DNA of 64,000 nt from NCBI GenBank assembly GCA_020086605.1, contig JACBWW010000004.1, positions 7,693,530-7,757,529 of the forward strand, written 5' to 3'. How positions within the stretch are numbered: position 1 is the stretch's first letter; each line of letters opens with the position of its first letter. The position numbers and the translations under genes were made by a program. The notes under the pieces were generated by a model that had not been told where the DNA came from, made no database searches, and saw only the letters and a program-made list of their open reading frames with translations. This DNA is from Lanius collurio (taxonomy: Eukaryota > Chordata > Aves > Passeriformes > Laniidae). This document shows positions 49,719-62,035 of this stretch, piece by piece.

Positions 49719-50389
49719 GGAGGTACTGAGCCTAATTAATTCTTAAACTCTAATCATATCCAAGCCTCATCATGATTACCCCAGTTAAGTAAACTGGTAA
49801 GATTATCAAAAGTATAGAGCCAAAACATCCAACACTTTTGATTCACGGGATCTGTAAGGGACCTCTCATCCATGTTGACCCAAGGGCGATGTGCAAGAGG
49901 CTGAAAAGCCAGCCCATGGCTCCCCATGGGGTGTGCTGGTGTCTGACAGCTCCAGCTCTGCTCCCACCCCTTTGTACAGGCTACAACATCACGGTGTGAA
50001 CATTTTGAGAGCAAAAGGGTGCTGCTGCGAATCAAACATCCAGATGGCACTGAAGTGTGAGGCTGCTGTTTAGATCTCACATTTTGTTTAGGTTGGATCG
50101 CTGTTTGAGGAGGATGAAAAGCAAAAGCTATTCTTTCCAAGGCTCCAAACTCAACTGATGCCCACTTAAATAGTTCCAGATCTGCTTTGTATAGACAGAA
50201 ACATAGGAGTAATTTAAGTGCTTTGAGAGAAATATCCACTTCTTCCCAAGCCTCCTCTCTGTTGGAGACCCGCCATCACAAACATGGAGGACATGCAGAT
50301 CTAAAGATCCATAATTTATGGAAGAGTGTGGAATACCAGGCAGATCAAACGTCTGGTGGAGTGGCTGTTGTCAAGCCCTCAAATGTTTA

Positions 50390-50830
50390 ACTGATTGCAC
50401 TTGTCAAAGAGCTGTAGGATAGATCTGACGGGAGAGTTTGGCCCTTAGTGTTGCTGGTTTTCATCCCATAATTTCCAGAGTGTTCTTTGTGCCTTGTTTA
50501 CTGCAGAATATGATTAGATTTTAATTTAACAGGCGAGGAATGTGTCTTTCATGTGGCAAGTCAGAAGGGCCTCGGAGCTTTATAGTGGGGATGGGGGGAT
50601 GGGGCTGGCGCTCATTGTGAAGCAGTGGAGAGTCCTGCTATATTGCTCATCTTAAGATGCTGTTTATAAATAGGTCCCACTTGTCTGGGGCATAATGATT
50701 TCAATCATTTGTGCTGTATAAATAAACAGGGCATTGTGAGCTTACTTGTTCAGGAATTGTCCCTGGCTTTAGTTTTGGCCACAGACTCCCAGAGGCCTGC
50801 AATCAATCTAAGCTGGAGGATTGAAAGAAA
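50390..50830. promoter_or_regulatory. Candidate conserved regulatory element
   Basis: A repeat-free block with higher complexity than its surroundings. It holds ATTGCACTTGTCAAAG, CTTGTTTACTGC (forkhead-like TGTTTAC), GATTAGATTTTAATTTAAC, CTTTATAGTG, TATAAATAGGTCCC (MEF2/TATA-like) and ATGATTTCAATCATTTG (an inverted ATGATT/AATCAT pair at about 50696-50708). No coding frame is convincing. Enhancer status is inferred from motif density only. Confidence 0.28.
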
Positions 50831-52933
50831 CAGTCGGTTTATGATCCGAAGCCACCAGGGGAGAAGGGAGGGCCAGTGGGTCTGGAGGAGGAAGCAGGAG
50901 AGTGGGAAAGGGGGATCTTCCACGGGGTCCTGGGGAAGGACAGCATGGGAGAGTCTCTGGCCAGCCTGCCATGAGCACGAGGCTGGCCAAGGCTGACAGG
51001 ATGCAAAATGAGCTCTTCATGGCTTGGTGGGACACGGGCAGTCTGCAGGGAAGGAGACTGCTCCCACCAATGTGGTGTGAGGCACTGGAGGGCAAGCAAG
51101 GACTGTGGCAGGTCCTGTCAGGGAGGCACTGAGTGTGCCAACGAAGAGGTAGATTGCAAAGGGCAGCACTGACTCACTGCAGGCTGTGCCTACCCACTCT
51201 GTGCTCTGTTCGCTTCCATGGGCTCCTCCACATGCACAAACTGCTCGGCCAAGCTCCCCTCTCAGTCCCTTGGCCATGCAGCCTAGTTTTTGGCCCTTCT
51301 TGTTCTGGACCCATAGACTTCCATTAGAAGTAAGGTTTGACTTGGGAAACATAGGAAATAAAAAATTAAGATTTTTCCTTGATGACAGGGAAATACTTTT
51401 CAGGTTTCTGCTGATGGACAATATGCTTTTATTTTCTTACACAGCACTGAAGAGGTGCAATACATTTACTGGCCCTGTCAGCAAATCCTGCCCCTCCTGT
51501 GTAAGCATTGCTTACCTGGGGAGGAGCTGCAGTAGTTCCATGTTCAGAGCTGCTTATGAGGAGAGAGACAGGAGGTTCTCCTGAATTTACCAGTTCTTTC
51601 CTAAAGTTTAGGGGTTTTGTACCTCCAGTCATTGAGTCTCAACTTCCCACAGCCTTTGGTATCTGCCAGTTTGCCCGACACCTTGACTATCATCTTCCTG
51701 TCTTATTTAAACATCCTCTGCAGCACAATGGAGAAGGAATGGAGAAGACCCAGTAGAGTAAGGAACTCCAGTCCTCACACATCCTCTCATTCTCATTCCT
51801 CAAAGTCCTACATGGGTTTTCTTGGTTGATACCACAGCCCTGCTAAAATCAGTGAGATGAACCTACCAATAAAGAAAAGCAGAAAAATATTTTTTTTTTT
51901 TTGAGGATATAAGTAAAAATTGATCTAAGACCAGCCAGGAAGCTGGAATTGATGCCATCTGGTCTATATAGTTATCATGTCTAGCAGACAAAGTTTAATA
52001 GCTGATTAAGAATTCATTAGAAAATGTTACTTCGTGTTCCTGATATAAAAATAAAAATCCTCACAACTAAGTGAGGATTAGTAGCTTCTTAGTACTTTCC
52101 CCACATTGTTTCCAGTTTCACTAAGTACTTGGAAACTTGAAGAAAAGTACATAATAGGTAGAAACAAAATCTTTTTTTAACATTCCAGGTATATCAATCA
52201 TCAATTTACCTTCCAAATTCTGTGTACTTTATAATGAGAATAAGATCTTCTTTTTTTCCCCTTTTAACTCAGTTCAGAAAATATTAAATTTGAATTCCTG
52301 TCTTGTCAAGGATGAACCTCTAAATACCTCATTTGTATTGGTATATCTTAAGATTTGCTTTTGTCTCAAATACTGTTGCTTGGAAGGTTAATGAATTATA
52401 CCTAAAAGGTTTTCATTTAGAAAATTTTGTTTTAAATTATCAAAATTAAAGAAACGGTTCCTTTTTTATGTGTATAGATAATTATTGCACTTTCCCTTTA
52501 ACAATCTAGCTTTCATTTTCATTATCAGAATCATAAAAAATGATTGAAGTGATGGTTTCTTTTTAACATGCAAACTGTTTCATGCCAGAAGTTCTGAGAA
52601 ATTAGATTTGCTTCTTCTATTTGCAGGTATAAAAGGAATTATGTCTCCTTATTTTATTTTGGTTTTTTCCCCCCCGTTTTTTCCAACTCCATTTTATTCT
52701 ACTTTTCAAATGTTTCCTCTGCTGTTTACAAGTGAGGAAGAAAATCACTACAATTATTTTTAGTGAAACAAATAGAGGGAGTGAAGAAGTTCAGATGAAA
52801 AGTTATATTTATAAAGGCAGAATAGAAAAGCAATTCACATTAATTCAAAGCAGAGTCTCTTTATTGGATTATAGGCTGATTGTGTTTACAAATACACTGC
52901 CAAGAGGGTTTTAATTTTGGGGCAATTTCATTG
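50831..52933. other. GC-richer then AT-rich non-coding DNA
   Basis: The first 500 bp are unusually GC-rich for this window and are therefore open in several frames on both strands (up to 134 codons). No family motifs, CpG island or clear promoter are seen. After about 51880 the sequence is AT-rich and unremarkable, with a T-run at 51891-51902 and a short C-run near 52670. Confidence 0.4.
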
Positions 52934-52973
52934 TTCATAGATATATATCTATATATAGATATATATCTATGAA
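52934..52973. repeat. Perfect 40-bp AT-rich palindrome
   Basis: The 40 bases beginning TTCATAGATATATATC and ending with its reverse complement are a perfect spacerless palindrome; the flanking bases G and A do not extend it. It is made of ATAGATATATATCTAT units, so it could have grown from an AT/ATCT microsatellite. Such sequences can extrude cruciforms and are deletion-prone. Confidence 0.97.
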
Positions 52974-55900
52974 ATTATGTGGTTATGTGTTTTAAATGAG
53001 ATACAGCTCCTTACTGCTTAATGTAATATATGCTTCCACTTTATGACATAGCGCAAAAGCAGAGCAATTTCAGAACAACTTAGTTGAAATATCATCATAA
53101 ATGAAAGATGTAAACAATGTTATGTTTATAGACACAGTTTAAATTCGAATTCATTGGAACTTGGCGATCTCTTTATTTAACAAGGATGGACTTTATTATG
53201 GATGTACAATCAAGCCATAACACTACCCCTTTGATTTCAGGCTTTTCAGCATTTACTACAGCAAGGTAAACACAAGAGTTTACATCCTCAGGCAGACCAC
53301 AGCTCCATCTGGTTCAATATTCTTTCTCAAAGAGGAGTCAGTAGTACATGTCCAGAGGAAAATATAAGAAAACTAGTAAATATAGAACAAATTTTTTCCC
53401 AGTCTCTACGTTCTCATGTGGTTATTTTCACTCTGTCATGAATGAGTGTTTTAATACCCTCTCATGTGTGTACTACATATATTAAAATGTGGGACTACCC
53501 CCATTTTATAGACTGATAATTTGATGTAAGGAATGGTATCAGCAACCTTCAAGCTTTAGTGTAGCAATAGAAACACCTGACCTGCCTTTAAAGAAATCTG
53601 TGTGGTTGCTGGAAAAGTCTATGGCACTGTTCCTCCCTACATAGTATTTGGTGGGTTTTACCCAGTCTTGCAAAAACAAGCTTGTTTTGCTTACATGCCC
53701 ATGTTTACCTTGAGCCAAGTTGGCCTTGATCAGCAAGTAGATTTCAGAGCAGGGTATGAATCCTTGCAGGAATCAGGTCAACTACAGGGAACATTAAAAG
53801 CATCCCTTGTAACTTAGTAAATTTTATCAAACAATAAGAGAATCGATATGTATGAATAATCTCGGCCTGCAGGAGAAATTAATTTGTTGAGGACTTTTAC
53901 AGACAGCATCCAAAGGCAGTGTTCACAGACTAGAGTAAAAGCCCTGCATGAAAACATATTATTGGAATTATTTAAAACCATATGTGGAAAACCTCACTCT
54001 CTAAGCAAAGCTGAACTGAAATCTCAGGTCTGAATGCCTGTAATTCTATGATGGGGAAAAACATCAAATCCACACCTATGTTTTTCATGTGTATATCCAT
54101 CACTCTCATTAGTTCAAGTTGCACTGTTGATAAATTTTTTAAAAAGTTTCTACACAGGCTATGATAAAATGGAATTGATATTATATAGAGGTCTTTTTTA
54201 TTTGGTTGTGTTAAGGTCTTTGCTAATGTTTCCTATTATTTTTGATATTATTATAATAATAATAATAGTTGTTGACACAACAATAAAGCTTCATTGAAAA
54301 GGTAAGTTTAAAAATTATTGCAGTTATTCTGAGTCTGTTTTCCACTTCTTTTGAATATTAAGTTTGAAAAGTGTTTATGCAGTTTTAGCATCTTTACTAC
54401 TTCTTTGTTCAAATGTAACTTGACCAATTTTTGACCTAATAATCTGATCATGCACAACATCACAATCTGTTGCCATGGAAAGGACTATGCTATCAAACAA
54501 GTAAGATGGACAAAGGTTGCCTTACAACCTTTGAAGAGAGATAGAGACTTCATAGGAAAAAATCCGTTAACACTTAAATATAGTGCAGTGGGAAATATCA
54601 TACCATCTTCTCCCAAATCAATTGCATAATTTTAAAAGGAACTACTCAAGTTGGCTGAGCTCCTATCTCCTCTCAGAATCCTCCATTTTCAGAGGTAATT
54701 TAAGTTTTGTAAATATATTTATATGTATAAGCAGACCACAAACTGTGCATGCTATGCTGTCCACTGCAATCCAGTGAGTCTTTCTCTTTGCATTCAGATT
54801 GAAATGTGAAAATTTGATACTTTTGCAACAATCCTAAACCTACCACAGATTTCCTGAGTGATCTAAGTGCTCTGTAAAATGGTAGCCTTGCTCATAGCAA
54901 AGACGAAAGTAAGTCAGTGCTTAAGAATATCTGTAGTGTACAGAGCTGGGTTTGGGCTTCTAGCACTGTACCCCGTCAGAGGAAGTTGTGGGACATGACA
55001 GAAAATAGGTCAGCTCTGCAGTGGAGAAAAAGAGAGAAATGAGGCACCAAGAGGAGTCACACAAGGTCAGATTCACTGCTCCTTCTGCTGCCAGTGGATC
55101 AGATGGCTTGGGGCAATGATTTGTGCCTCTGGGAGAGCTCCCACCTGCCCCCCTCACCTGTGTGCTATGAACCTTGAAGCAGCTGCAGCAGTGTGTCTGG
55201 TTTTCTGAGGCTTTGGTATAAACAAAATAGGTATCAGAGCCATGGCTGGATTTCCTTTCTGGAAATTTGCTGTCCAAGTTAGTTGCCTGTTTTGGTTATG
55301 CCTAGAGCTGATCCTGTATGCATAGCAATTACCCTTTATTATGCCTTTGAAATTAGGTAATGGTAGGATACAGCAGAAGTAACGCTGCTTTAATGGTTGA
55401 AAAACTTTTATGGACCATAGGTGTGGCTGTTTGTTTGTGTTTATGTTCCTAATTTGTAGTTTGCAACCTCACTGAGGTAGTAGACCTCAATGAGTACTGA
55501 GCCATAAAGAAAGGTTTTCTTTTCCATTTGTTGAAGTTCTATAACATAAAAAAAAAGTGAAAATTCTTTCAAGAGAAAAAAAATACTTTCTCTTCTTTGA
55601 TTTTATCACACTCAGAATGGTTATCTTTGAACACTATCAAACAACATGCATCAGGCCTGCAAATGGCTGACAGGATTTTCTTCAGGCTTTCAGAGAATTT
55701 TTCCTCATAGAGCATAAGAATGAGAAGATTTCAGCATCAAAGACTCAAAAAAAATTAGGGCTGTCTGAAGGCAGAGTATTGTTACTGATTTTTTTTTTTT
55801 TTTCAGTAGCATTAAGGAAGCCTAGTTTATCAAGATTTGGACACTCTGTTAGGCAGCTGCCCCTTACATACTAAATTAGCAATCCTCTGTATTTTGTTCA

Positions 55901-56747
55901 TGTAATCATTAGTGCAGTTGGTGTAACTAGACCCTGCCTGCTGTTGGCAAGGATGAAAAATACATCACTGCTTCTATCTCCAAGGTAAATTATTCTTCAG
56001 GGAAGTGTGCCTCTGGGGAATATTTTCTTAGGAGACCCATGAACAATGAGAGATTTTTCCACAGGGAATGCCTACAGGGTAAAGTGTACTTCAAAGGGAG
56101 AGATCCAAGATGAAATGAGACTCTTCAAAGGCCAGCTCCACTTCCCCTCTCAACAAGACAAATGACTTCAAAGGGGAACCCACCAAGGTTGTAAATAACT
56201 TTTCCCCATAATACAAAAACTTTATTGAAGGCAAGTTCTGTCAGTAATGTGATATTTTTAAAGAAATCACCCAAAGCCAGGTGAGATCTAAATGGATCCA
56301 ATGACCATCAGTATAAAACATTTCTATTCTTCAAGTAAATGTATGACCATCTAGAGATCTTAGGGAATTGAAATGTACACTGTTCGTTTCCTTTGCACTT
56401 ACATAAAGTTATAGCAGGATTTAAAGCTTACACGTCTGATGGCCTAAGGAACCATGAAAATCTAACAAGAGCTTTAGGGACCCTAGGGACCATTTCTATC
56501 CAGTGCAGTTTATCAAGTTAGCAACAGTTACAAAAAGTCATTGAGGGAGTAAGAATACCCTATTTTCACATAGGACATCACATTTCACAGGAACTATCTG
56601 ACTGAAGTGTCTCAGATTCAAAACTTTATTAAAGCAATATCAATTAAAGGTAAATTTTCTTCTTTGGTCTTTCACTAGATTGGTATCCTATAGCAGTGCA
56701 GTATCTTCAGGTATGCTTTTGTACAGAAAGTGAATGTAAAAGGCAAT
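52974..56747. other. Unique AT-rich DNA
   Basis: No gene is recognised. An (ATA/ATT)n stretch lies at 54247-54270 and a T-run at 55789-55803. The text near 53490-53520 (CCCCCATTTTATAGACTGAT) faintly resembles MIR but is too short to call. Confidence 0.45.
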
Positions 56748-57030
56748 CAGAATCATAACATGACTGAATATTTCTGATTGGAAGGATGTCTCTAGTCCAA
56801 TGTCCTGCTCAAAGGAGGGCCATTGAACTCAGACCAGGTTTCTCAGGACTTTGTCTAACTTGTTAATGAAAACCTCGAGGGATGGAGCTGTGTTTCAATC
56901 TCTTTGTTGACTCTTTTTCATTCTGCTATGCCCTGCTGTGAAAAGTCTGGATTTATCTTCCAACAACCTTCACAGTGGGATTAGTTCCCTCTTACATCAC
57001 CATTTCTCCAGGCTACACAGCAGCACTGGT
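56748..57030 (-). mobile_element. Old, diverged CR1 3' fragment
   Basis: The plus strand reads as the complement of a CR1 3' UTR: CAGAATCATA at the terminus, then GATTGGAAGGATGTCTCTAG, TCCAATGTCCTGCTCAAAGG, CCAGGTTTCTCAGGACTTTG, GAGGGATGGAGCTGTG and TCTGCTATGCCCTGCTGTGA. Each block has a counterpart in the CR1 subfamily with 'cctcctgctcaaagcagggcc'. Divergence is much greater than in the other copies here, so it is an older insertion. The upstream limit beyond about 56960 is blurred. Confidence 0.85.
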
Positions 57031-58299
57031 AGAAGAAGAAGAAAAGAGAAAACAGCAGCAACAGAGACCCAAAATAACCCTTGTCATTAGCATTACAGAG
57101 AGTCCTAAGAGAAGAAAACAGCTACTGAACCTGTTGCCAGCAAGACAAATGGTAGAGGAGATCCAGCTAAAGAATCTCTCAGGGTAAAATCCAGTTAAAT
57201 GTCATAATAAACCTGGAAATAATCCTCTGATCAAGCCACAGAAAAATAAAATCCTACTGATGTTTGTCTACCCCTAGAGGTCTACTGTACAAGAAGTTAA
57301 TGCTGACTTCACCAGAAATATCATGGAGAAACAATCCCCTATTACTCACTACTCACAGCCACACACATATATGCACTCTAATGGAAAGGAGCCATACACA
57401 GTGGCACCAGACTATTGATATTTCTACCCTATTGTTTAAGTAATGCACAACATTTAATATGTCAAATGGCATGACCGTTAAAAAACAACTAATTACTAGG
57501 TACTCCTCTCACAAATCAATGATGTCATTTAGAATTGGCCTGGACAAAACAGTGAGTGTCATGTACATTAAGAGGCAATGCTGCACTTAATGCTGGAGGT
57601 CTGGAAGAATCTCAGAGGCTCTCCTTCTGTGGGCTTTAGCCTGGTTTGCTGAGGAAGAGAAATAATCATGATTGCACCATGTGCATGTGTGACCAGTACA
57701 TCAGTACGTTTAGAACACACTGGCTAAACTCAAGCAAGCATAGGAGACAAAGCTCTCCAACATAGCAAGTTCTTTCAGATTTTATGAAAACCAATAGCTG
57801 TGTAGAATGGAAAGAAGTTAGTAACATTCTCTACCCCCTCTGAGGAAAGAGCCACTGTGTGGATCGACCACTGGCTGAGCTGAGACTCCTCTCTGGATCT
57901 CCAGATCTAGCTACAGATTTTGGAGGCATGTGTTCTGTGGCTCACATGAAGGAAATTGTTAATTGATTGACTCCAGTCTGCATACTTGTTCAGCTGAAAA
58001 AGTTCTGGCTGGAAAGACAATGCATTGTGATGCAGTAAATATCTGTCACAAATATTTGAATCCAAATATTGTCTATTTTTACAAAAGCTCATCAGTTCTC
58101 TGACACACAATTAGCTTTAATCCTTTGTGTGGATCTTTATGAAACCATCCATAAAAATACCGCTCCAGAGCCAAACTTCAAGTCCCTTCCTCCCTTCCCT
58201 AAATAGGAGGTTTGACTTTTGTAAAGAAAAGCTTCAGCACAACTTAATCATGAAGTTCTCCTAATCTTGCTCTTAAATGCAACTGAACCATCAAACTGA
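57031..58299. other. Unique non-coding DNA
   Basis: No gene or repeat recognised. Confidence 0.45.
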
Positions 58300-58540
58300 A
58301 CTTTTCCCATAAATTATCTGTGCCCACAAACTTGATAACACAAACAGGTAAAGCGAAGCAACAGTTCCCATCAAGGGCTTCACGCTGATTTTAATGAGGT
58401 GTGTGTGGTGTGTGCCCAACACCAGATGACAGTCCACCCCCACGCAAGACCTTGAGAGGTGGACATGGCTCCCCCTACACGTGCCTTTTTTAATACAATT
58501 TAATCAGAGAGGATGATAAGCAAATATTAATCAGAAATAA
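58300..58540. promoter_or_regulatory. Candidate conserved non-coding element
   Basis: A repeat-free block with GATTTTAATGAGGTGTG (T-box-like AGGTGTG), a GTGTGTGGTGTGTGCCC stretch, CCAGATGACAGTCC (TALE-like TGACAG), and TTTAATACAATTTAATCAG. No coding frame. Regulatory role is a guess from motif content. Confidence 0.2.
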
Positions 58541-60944
58541 GGAGGGAGAACAAAAAAAACCCATTAGGAATATGGCTGTATTTCTTTAGTCATGTACCTA
58601 CCCCCTGCTGGATTTTGCTGTGTGTCTGGTACAAAGTGTGGTCCCCAGGAAAAGGCATAATGGCTTCCTTCATCAAATCCAAAATGTAGGACTTACCTGG
58701 GTTTTGATTTGGCCATTAGGTCAGAGTTCAAAAGGGAAGTTTTACTTTTAACAACTGTGAGCTCTCCCAGCACACCTCTGAATGATAAGTAAGCAGTAAC
58801 CTTAACTGAACTTTCTGAAGTTCACCAATCAATAAATTCTGTTCACATATAAAATATAGGTTTCATTTAAATATCATGCTGTCAAATCTTTGAGAAAACT
58901 CTTACGTAAATCATGAAGAAAGGACTGGGTGTTTTTATTTTTTGTCCAGCACAAGATTTTATTTAGATAACCAGGTAAAAAATGCTTTTTTTTCAGCATG
59001 GCTTGAATGACTATCACAAATCTTAATTTAGAAAGCACTTACCACTTAGTCTTGTAATGAAACAAAATAAACACAAGAACCAGAATTGATAATAATGGGT
59101 CAAAATACGTGAATTAGGATATGAGTAGCTTTATTTCTTATGGATTTCACTAAAATTGCATCTGCTGTTTACAGACATTAAATGGAACTATTGTTAATAA
59201 ATAGAATGCTAAAACCTGAAAGCTTCACCTGAATTTTCTTTATGGCATACATTTTAAAAATTGAAAAATATTCACAGTAATAATAAGTAATAAATCTATG
59301 AGGAAACTTTGACGATTATGTTTTCATCATTACTCTTTCTCCTTTGAAGTTTTATACCCAAAAGGTATCTAACTAATCATCAGGTATTATTTTTCACTTT
59401 CAGACACTTATGAAAGAGAGAAAATAAATGAAATGAGCTCAAAAATGGAAATAACTACTGTTGCAATTCCAGCAGTGAATTACCATTACAATTTATCCAG
59501 CAAATTGAGAGCTGTGAAGTTACCTCCAAAAAACTTGTGGGTTTGCTGCAAAGGCCTCTGGCAAAAAAATGTATTTTGTGTAGTTTACTACAATATTGAC
59601 CACATCCGGGGAGGCTCCATCTCCTCGTGCACCTGCAATCAGCTGCAGTATTCAGCAGCAGCTTAGAGCACGCACGGTGCATCCTCCATGGGCACCTCAG
59701 TGCAAGTTCCCACTCTGCTGCTGGCATGTAGCACTCAGCTGGCCAGTTGGTAGCCTGACTGATGGATACAGGACCTGGGGCTGTATTTCTGTCTGAGAGC
59801 ATCCCCGTCTGAAATCTCTAAGATTTTCCTTTCTGATTAAAGGCCTGTAGAGAGTTTCAAAGTGATGAAGAGGTTTTGCTATATGCTGTGGGAACACAGA
59901 ACACTCTGGCAGCGTTACAGTGGTTTTCTCTTTTAGAGCTGTGTGTGCTGTGCCCAGCACAGGCAGTCTACACAATCACAGGTGTGCATGTGTGGGACAG
60001 CAAGATCTCAGATTCTGGGCTAAGAGAATTTAAGCTGAGTGGGTTCTGAGCTGGTAACAACCTGGGCACCAAGAAAAGAAAAGAATTTATGCTATGTAAT
60101 GCATTTTCTGCTAGAATCCTTTTTTTTTTTTTTGTTACAGCAGCAGTGACAGTCATACAGAGAACAGAAGTCATACACATCACTTACATACGTTTTAAAA
60201 ATTATGTTTATTCCCCGCTGGTGCTCACTTCTTTTTCCTCAAAATAAATCCCTTGAAAATCACACCTCCAAACTGGTTTCAAAAAGAGCAGCAGTGAATA
60301 TTAATTAATACATTTATATATTTATGCACTAATTTATATTTATAAATTTTTAATTTCTTATCTTATTTCTTCTGAATTTTGCACAGTAAGTGGGTCATAT
60401 TTTCAAGTTTTCAAAAAAATGAAAACAGATTCTCATCTAGTATCTTGACTAAACACAGTAAACTCCCAAGGAAAACATATAAAAATCTGATATTGCTGAA
60501 CTTGTGTCTGCTTGATTGTGTAAGGGAAGCAAAAGGGGATTCAGAAGGGCTGTGGGAATTATTGTGTACTTCACAGTTTTAGTGTGCATACTACTTCTTT
60601 GGTACTGAAGTACTACAAAATGAACTTTACCACATGCAGGGGGAACAAAAGAAAAGTGCTTATTTCTGAGAATTCATGTTAGGGACAAATGTAAGCAAAG
60701 AAAAAAGCATACACATAATATTTATAATGAAAAGCATATTTTAGTGACAAATAATATTTAAGTGATGCCTGAGAAAGACTAACAGAAAACTGTACCTATC
60801 ACTGAGGTGCAGGTGAACCTACATGAATATGGTAGCCTCTGAGCAACAAATTCCTGCATTAAGTTCAGGAAGATGTGAAGGATACACTCAGATTAAATAA
60901 AAGCATCTTTGTTCACTCATTTCCCATTCTCATTTGGCTGCAAG
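58541..60944. other. Unique AT-rich DNA
   Basis: Nothing recognisable apart from a T-run (60119-60133). Opposite-strand open frames at 59433-59975 overlap each other and lack family motifs. Confidence 0.45.
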
Positions 60945-61088
60945 GCCCGGTGGGGTGAGAAAGCTGTGAAATGTAAACCAGCAATGAAGAATCTCCAATG
61001 CCCCGCCGTGGTCAGGCTGCAGGAACCACAGATCATGGACACACTGCCAGGGCCCTCCGAGAAACATCTTGCCCATCTCAGCATGAAG
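60945..61088 (+). other. Exon-like open segment (weak)
   Basis: A 144-nt (48-codon) segment lies between an acceptor-like pyrimidine-rich stretch ending TTTGGCTGCAAG and a donor-like AAG/GTATAA, with one frame open and a stop right after the donor. The text includes KPAMKNLQCPAVVRLQEPQ and IMDTLPGPSEKHLAHLSMK, no family recognised. It is GC-richer than its flanks and contains a few CpGs. All strands and several frames are open, so chance is the leading alternative. Confidence 0.2.
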
Positions 61089-61993
61089 GTATAAACCACC
61101 ATGGACTGAAAGGCAGCCAAACATTTTGCAGTACTTTGGCTTATCCCTAGATTCTCCTCTCCACTAACAGGCCAAGCCCTATCCTATTTAGTTTCCAAAA
61201 CCTCACATTATCAAAGCTGGAGGCTACAGGGCTGCAGTGAATCCTGGGAAACTTGTTCCAGAAAATCTTAAGTCAAAAGCTGACCACATCTTGGACAGGA
61301 CAGAACATTGCCTGGCTAACAGATGTAGTCCATGAATGTTGGCTGAGGCTTTGGTATAGCCATGTGTAATATCTGACATGTTCCTGTTTTCTGCTTCACG
61401 GAGTGTCTTTGAAACTGGAATATTTTTGTGAAAGGTTTTGTTATGTTTTCTTTTGTTTGTGTGTCTGAAAAGTGTTTAGATCAATTTGAGTGTTCATAGG
61501 AGTTGGTTTGTCTGTTCCAGAAGCAGCAAAGGACATGAGAATTCCTAAGTCCTTGTGTCTAACTGGAATTTTTGTACCACATAAATCAGGTGACAGTATT
61601 TTTCATACATGGCTGAATTAAATGAAAGATATTTGGTTTTTGCATACATGTGCATGCAAATATACCAAAGTATATTGTGGCAAATCTGTGTCAACTGCCT
61701 TGTATATACAAGTAAAAAAAGATATCTCCTTCCATTTTTGATTCCTCTGTCTATTAATGTTCCTCAGTACAGCTTTCATTGTTTTGCAAAAACTATGTTT
61801 TAACAAAGCATTTTCACAGATGCTTAACTTGAAGGATGTAGGACCTGGTCACTGAATCAAAGCTGTAGCATTCATATATTTCACTAAAGTGATGGGTGAA
61901 GAAGGAGAATTAAGCAGGTCTGGCTCAGTTCTACAATTTTTTGTCTCCCAGAGATGAGTGTGGAGATGGTGATTAAAGAGAAATAGTCTAAGT
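61089..61993. other. Unique non-coding DNA
   Basis: No gene or repeat recognised. Confidence 0.45.
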
Positions 61994-62035
61994 TTTTATT
62001 TATATATATATAAATTTTATTTATATATATATAAA
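61994..62035. repeat. 21-bp perfect tandem duplication, AT-rich
   Basis: Two identical 21-bp units (61994-62014 and 62015-62035) each contain the palindrome TTTATATATATATAAA. The array is pure A/T. Confidence 0.95.

Noticed and set aside
49754..50239. 161-codon minus-strand open frame
   Set aside because: No family motif and no splice or promoter context; several opposite-strand frames overlap it.
50808..51632. Cluster of open frames on both strands
   Set aside because: Explained by locally higher GC and few stops; no motifs, no codon pattern favouring one frame.
53480..53530. Possible third MIR remnant
   Set aside because: Only one short block (CCCCCATTTTATAGA) resembles MIR and no ordered neighbours were found.
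54026..54052. TAATTCTATGATGG resembling a CR1 terminus
   Set aside because: No CR1 3' UTR text precedes it; likely coincidence.
55466..55486. TGAGGTAGTAG resembling the let-7 5' end
   Set aside because: The match stops after 11 bases, the next bases (ACCTCA) form a small local palindrome, and no let-7 passenger strand or stem follows.
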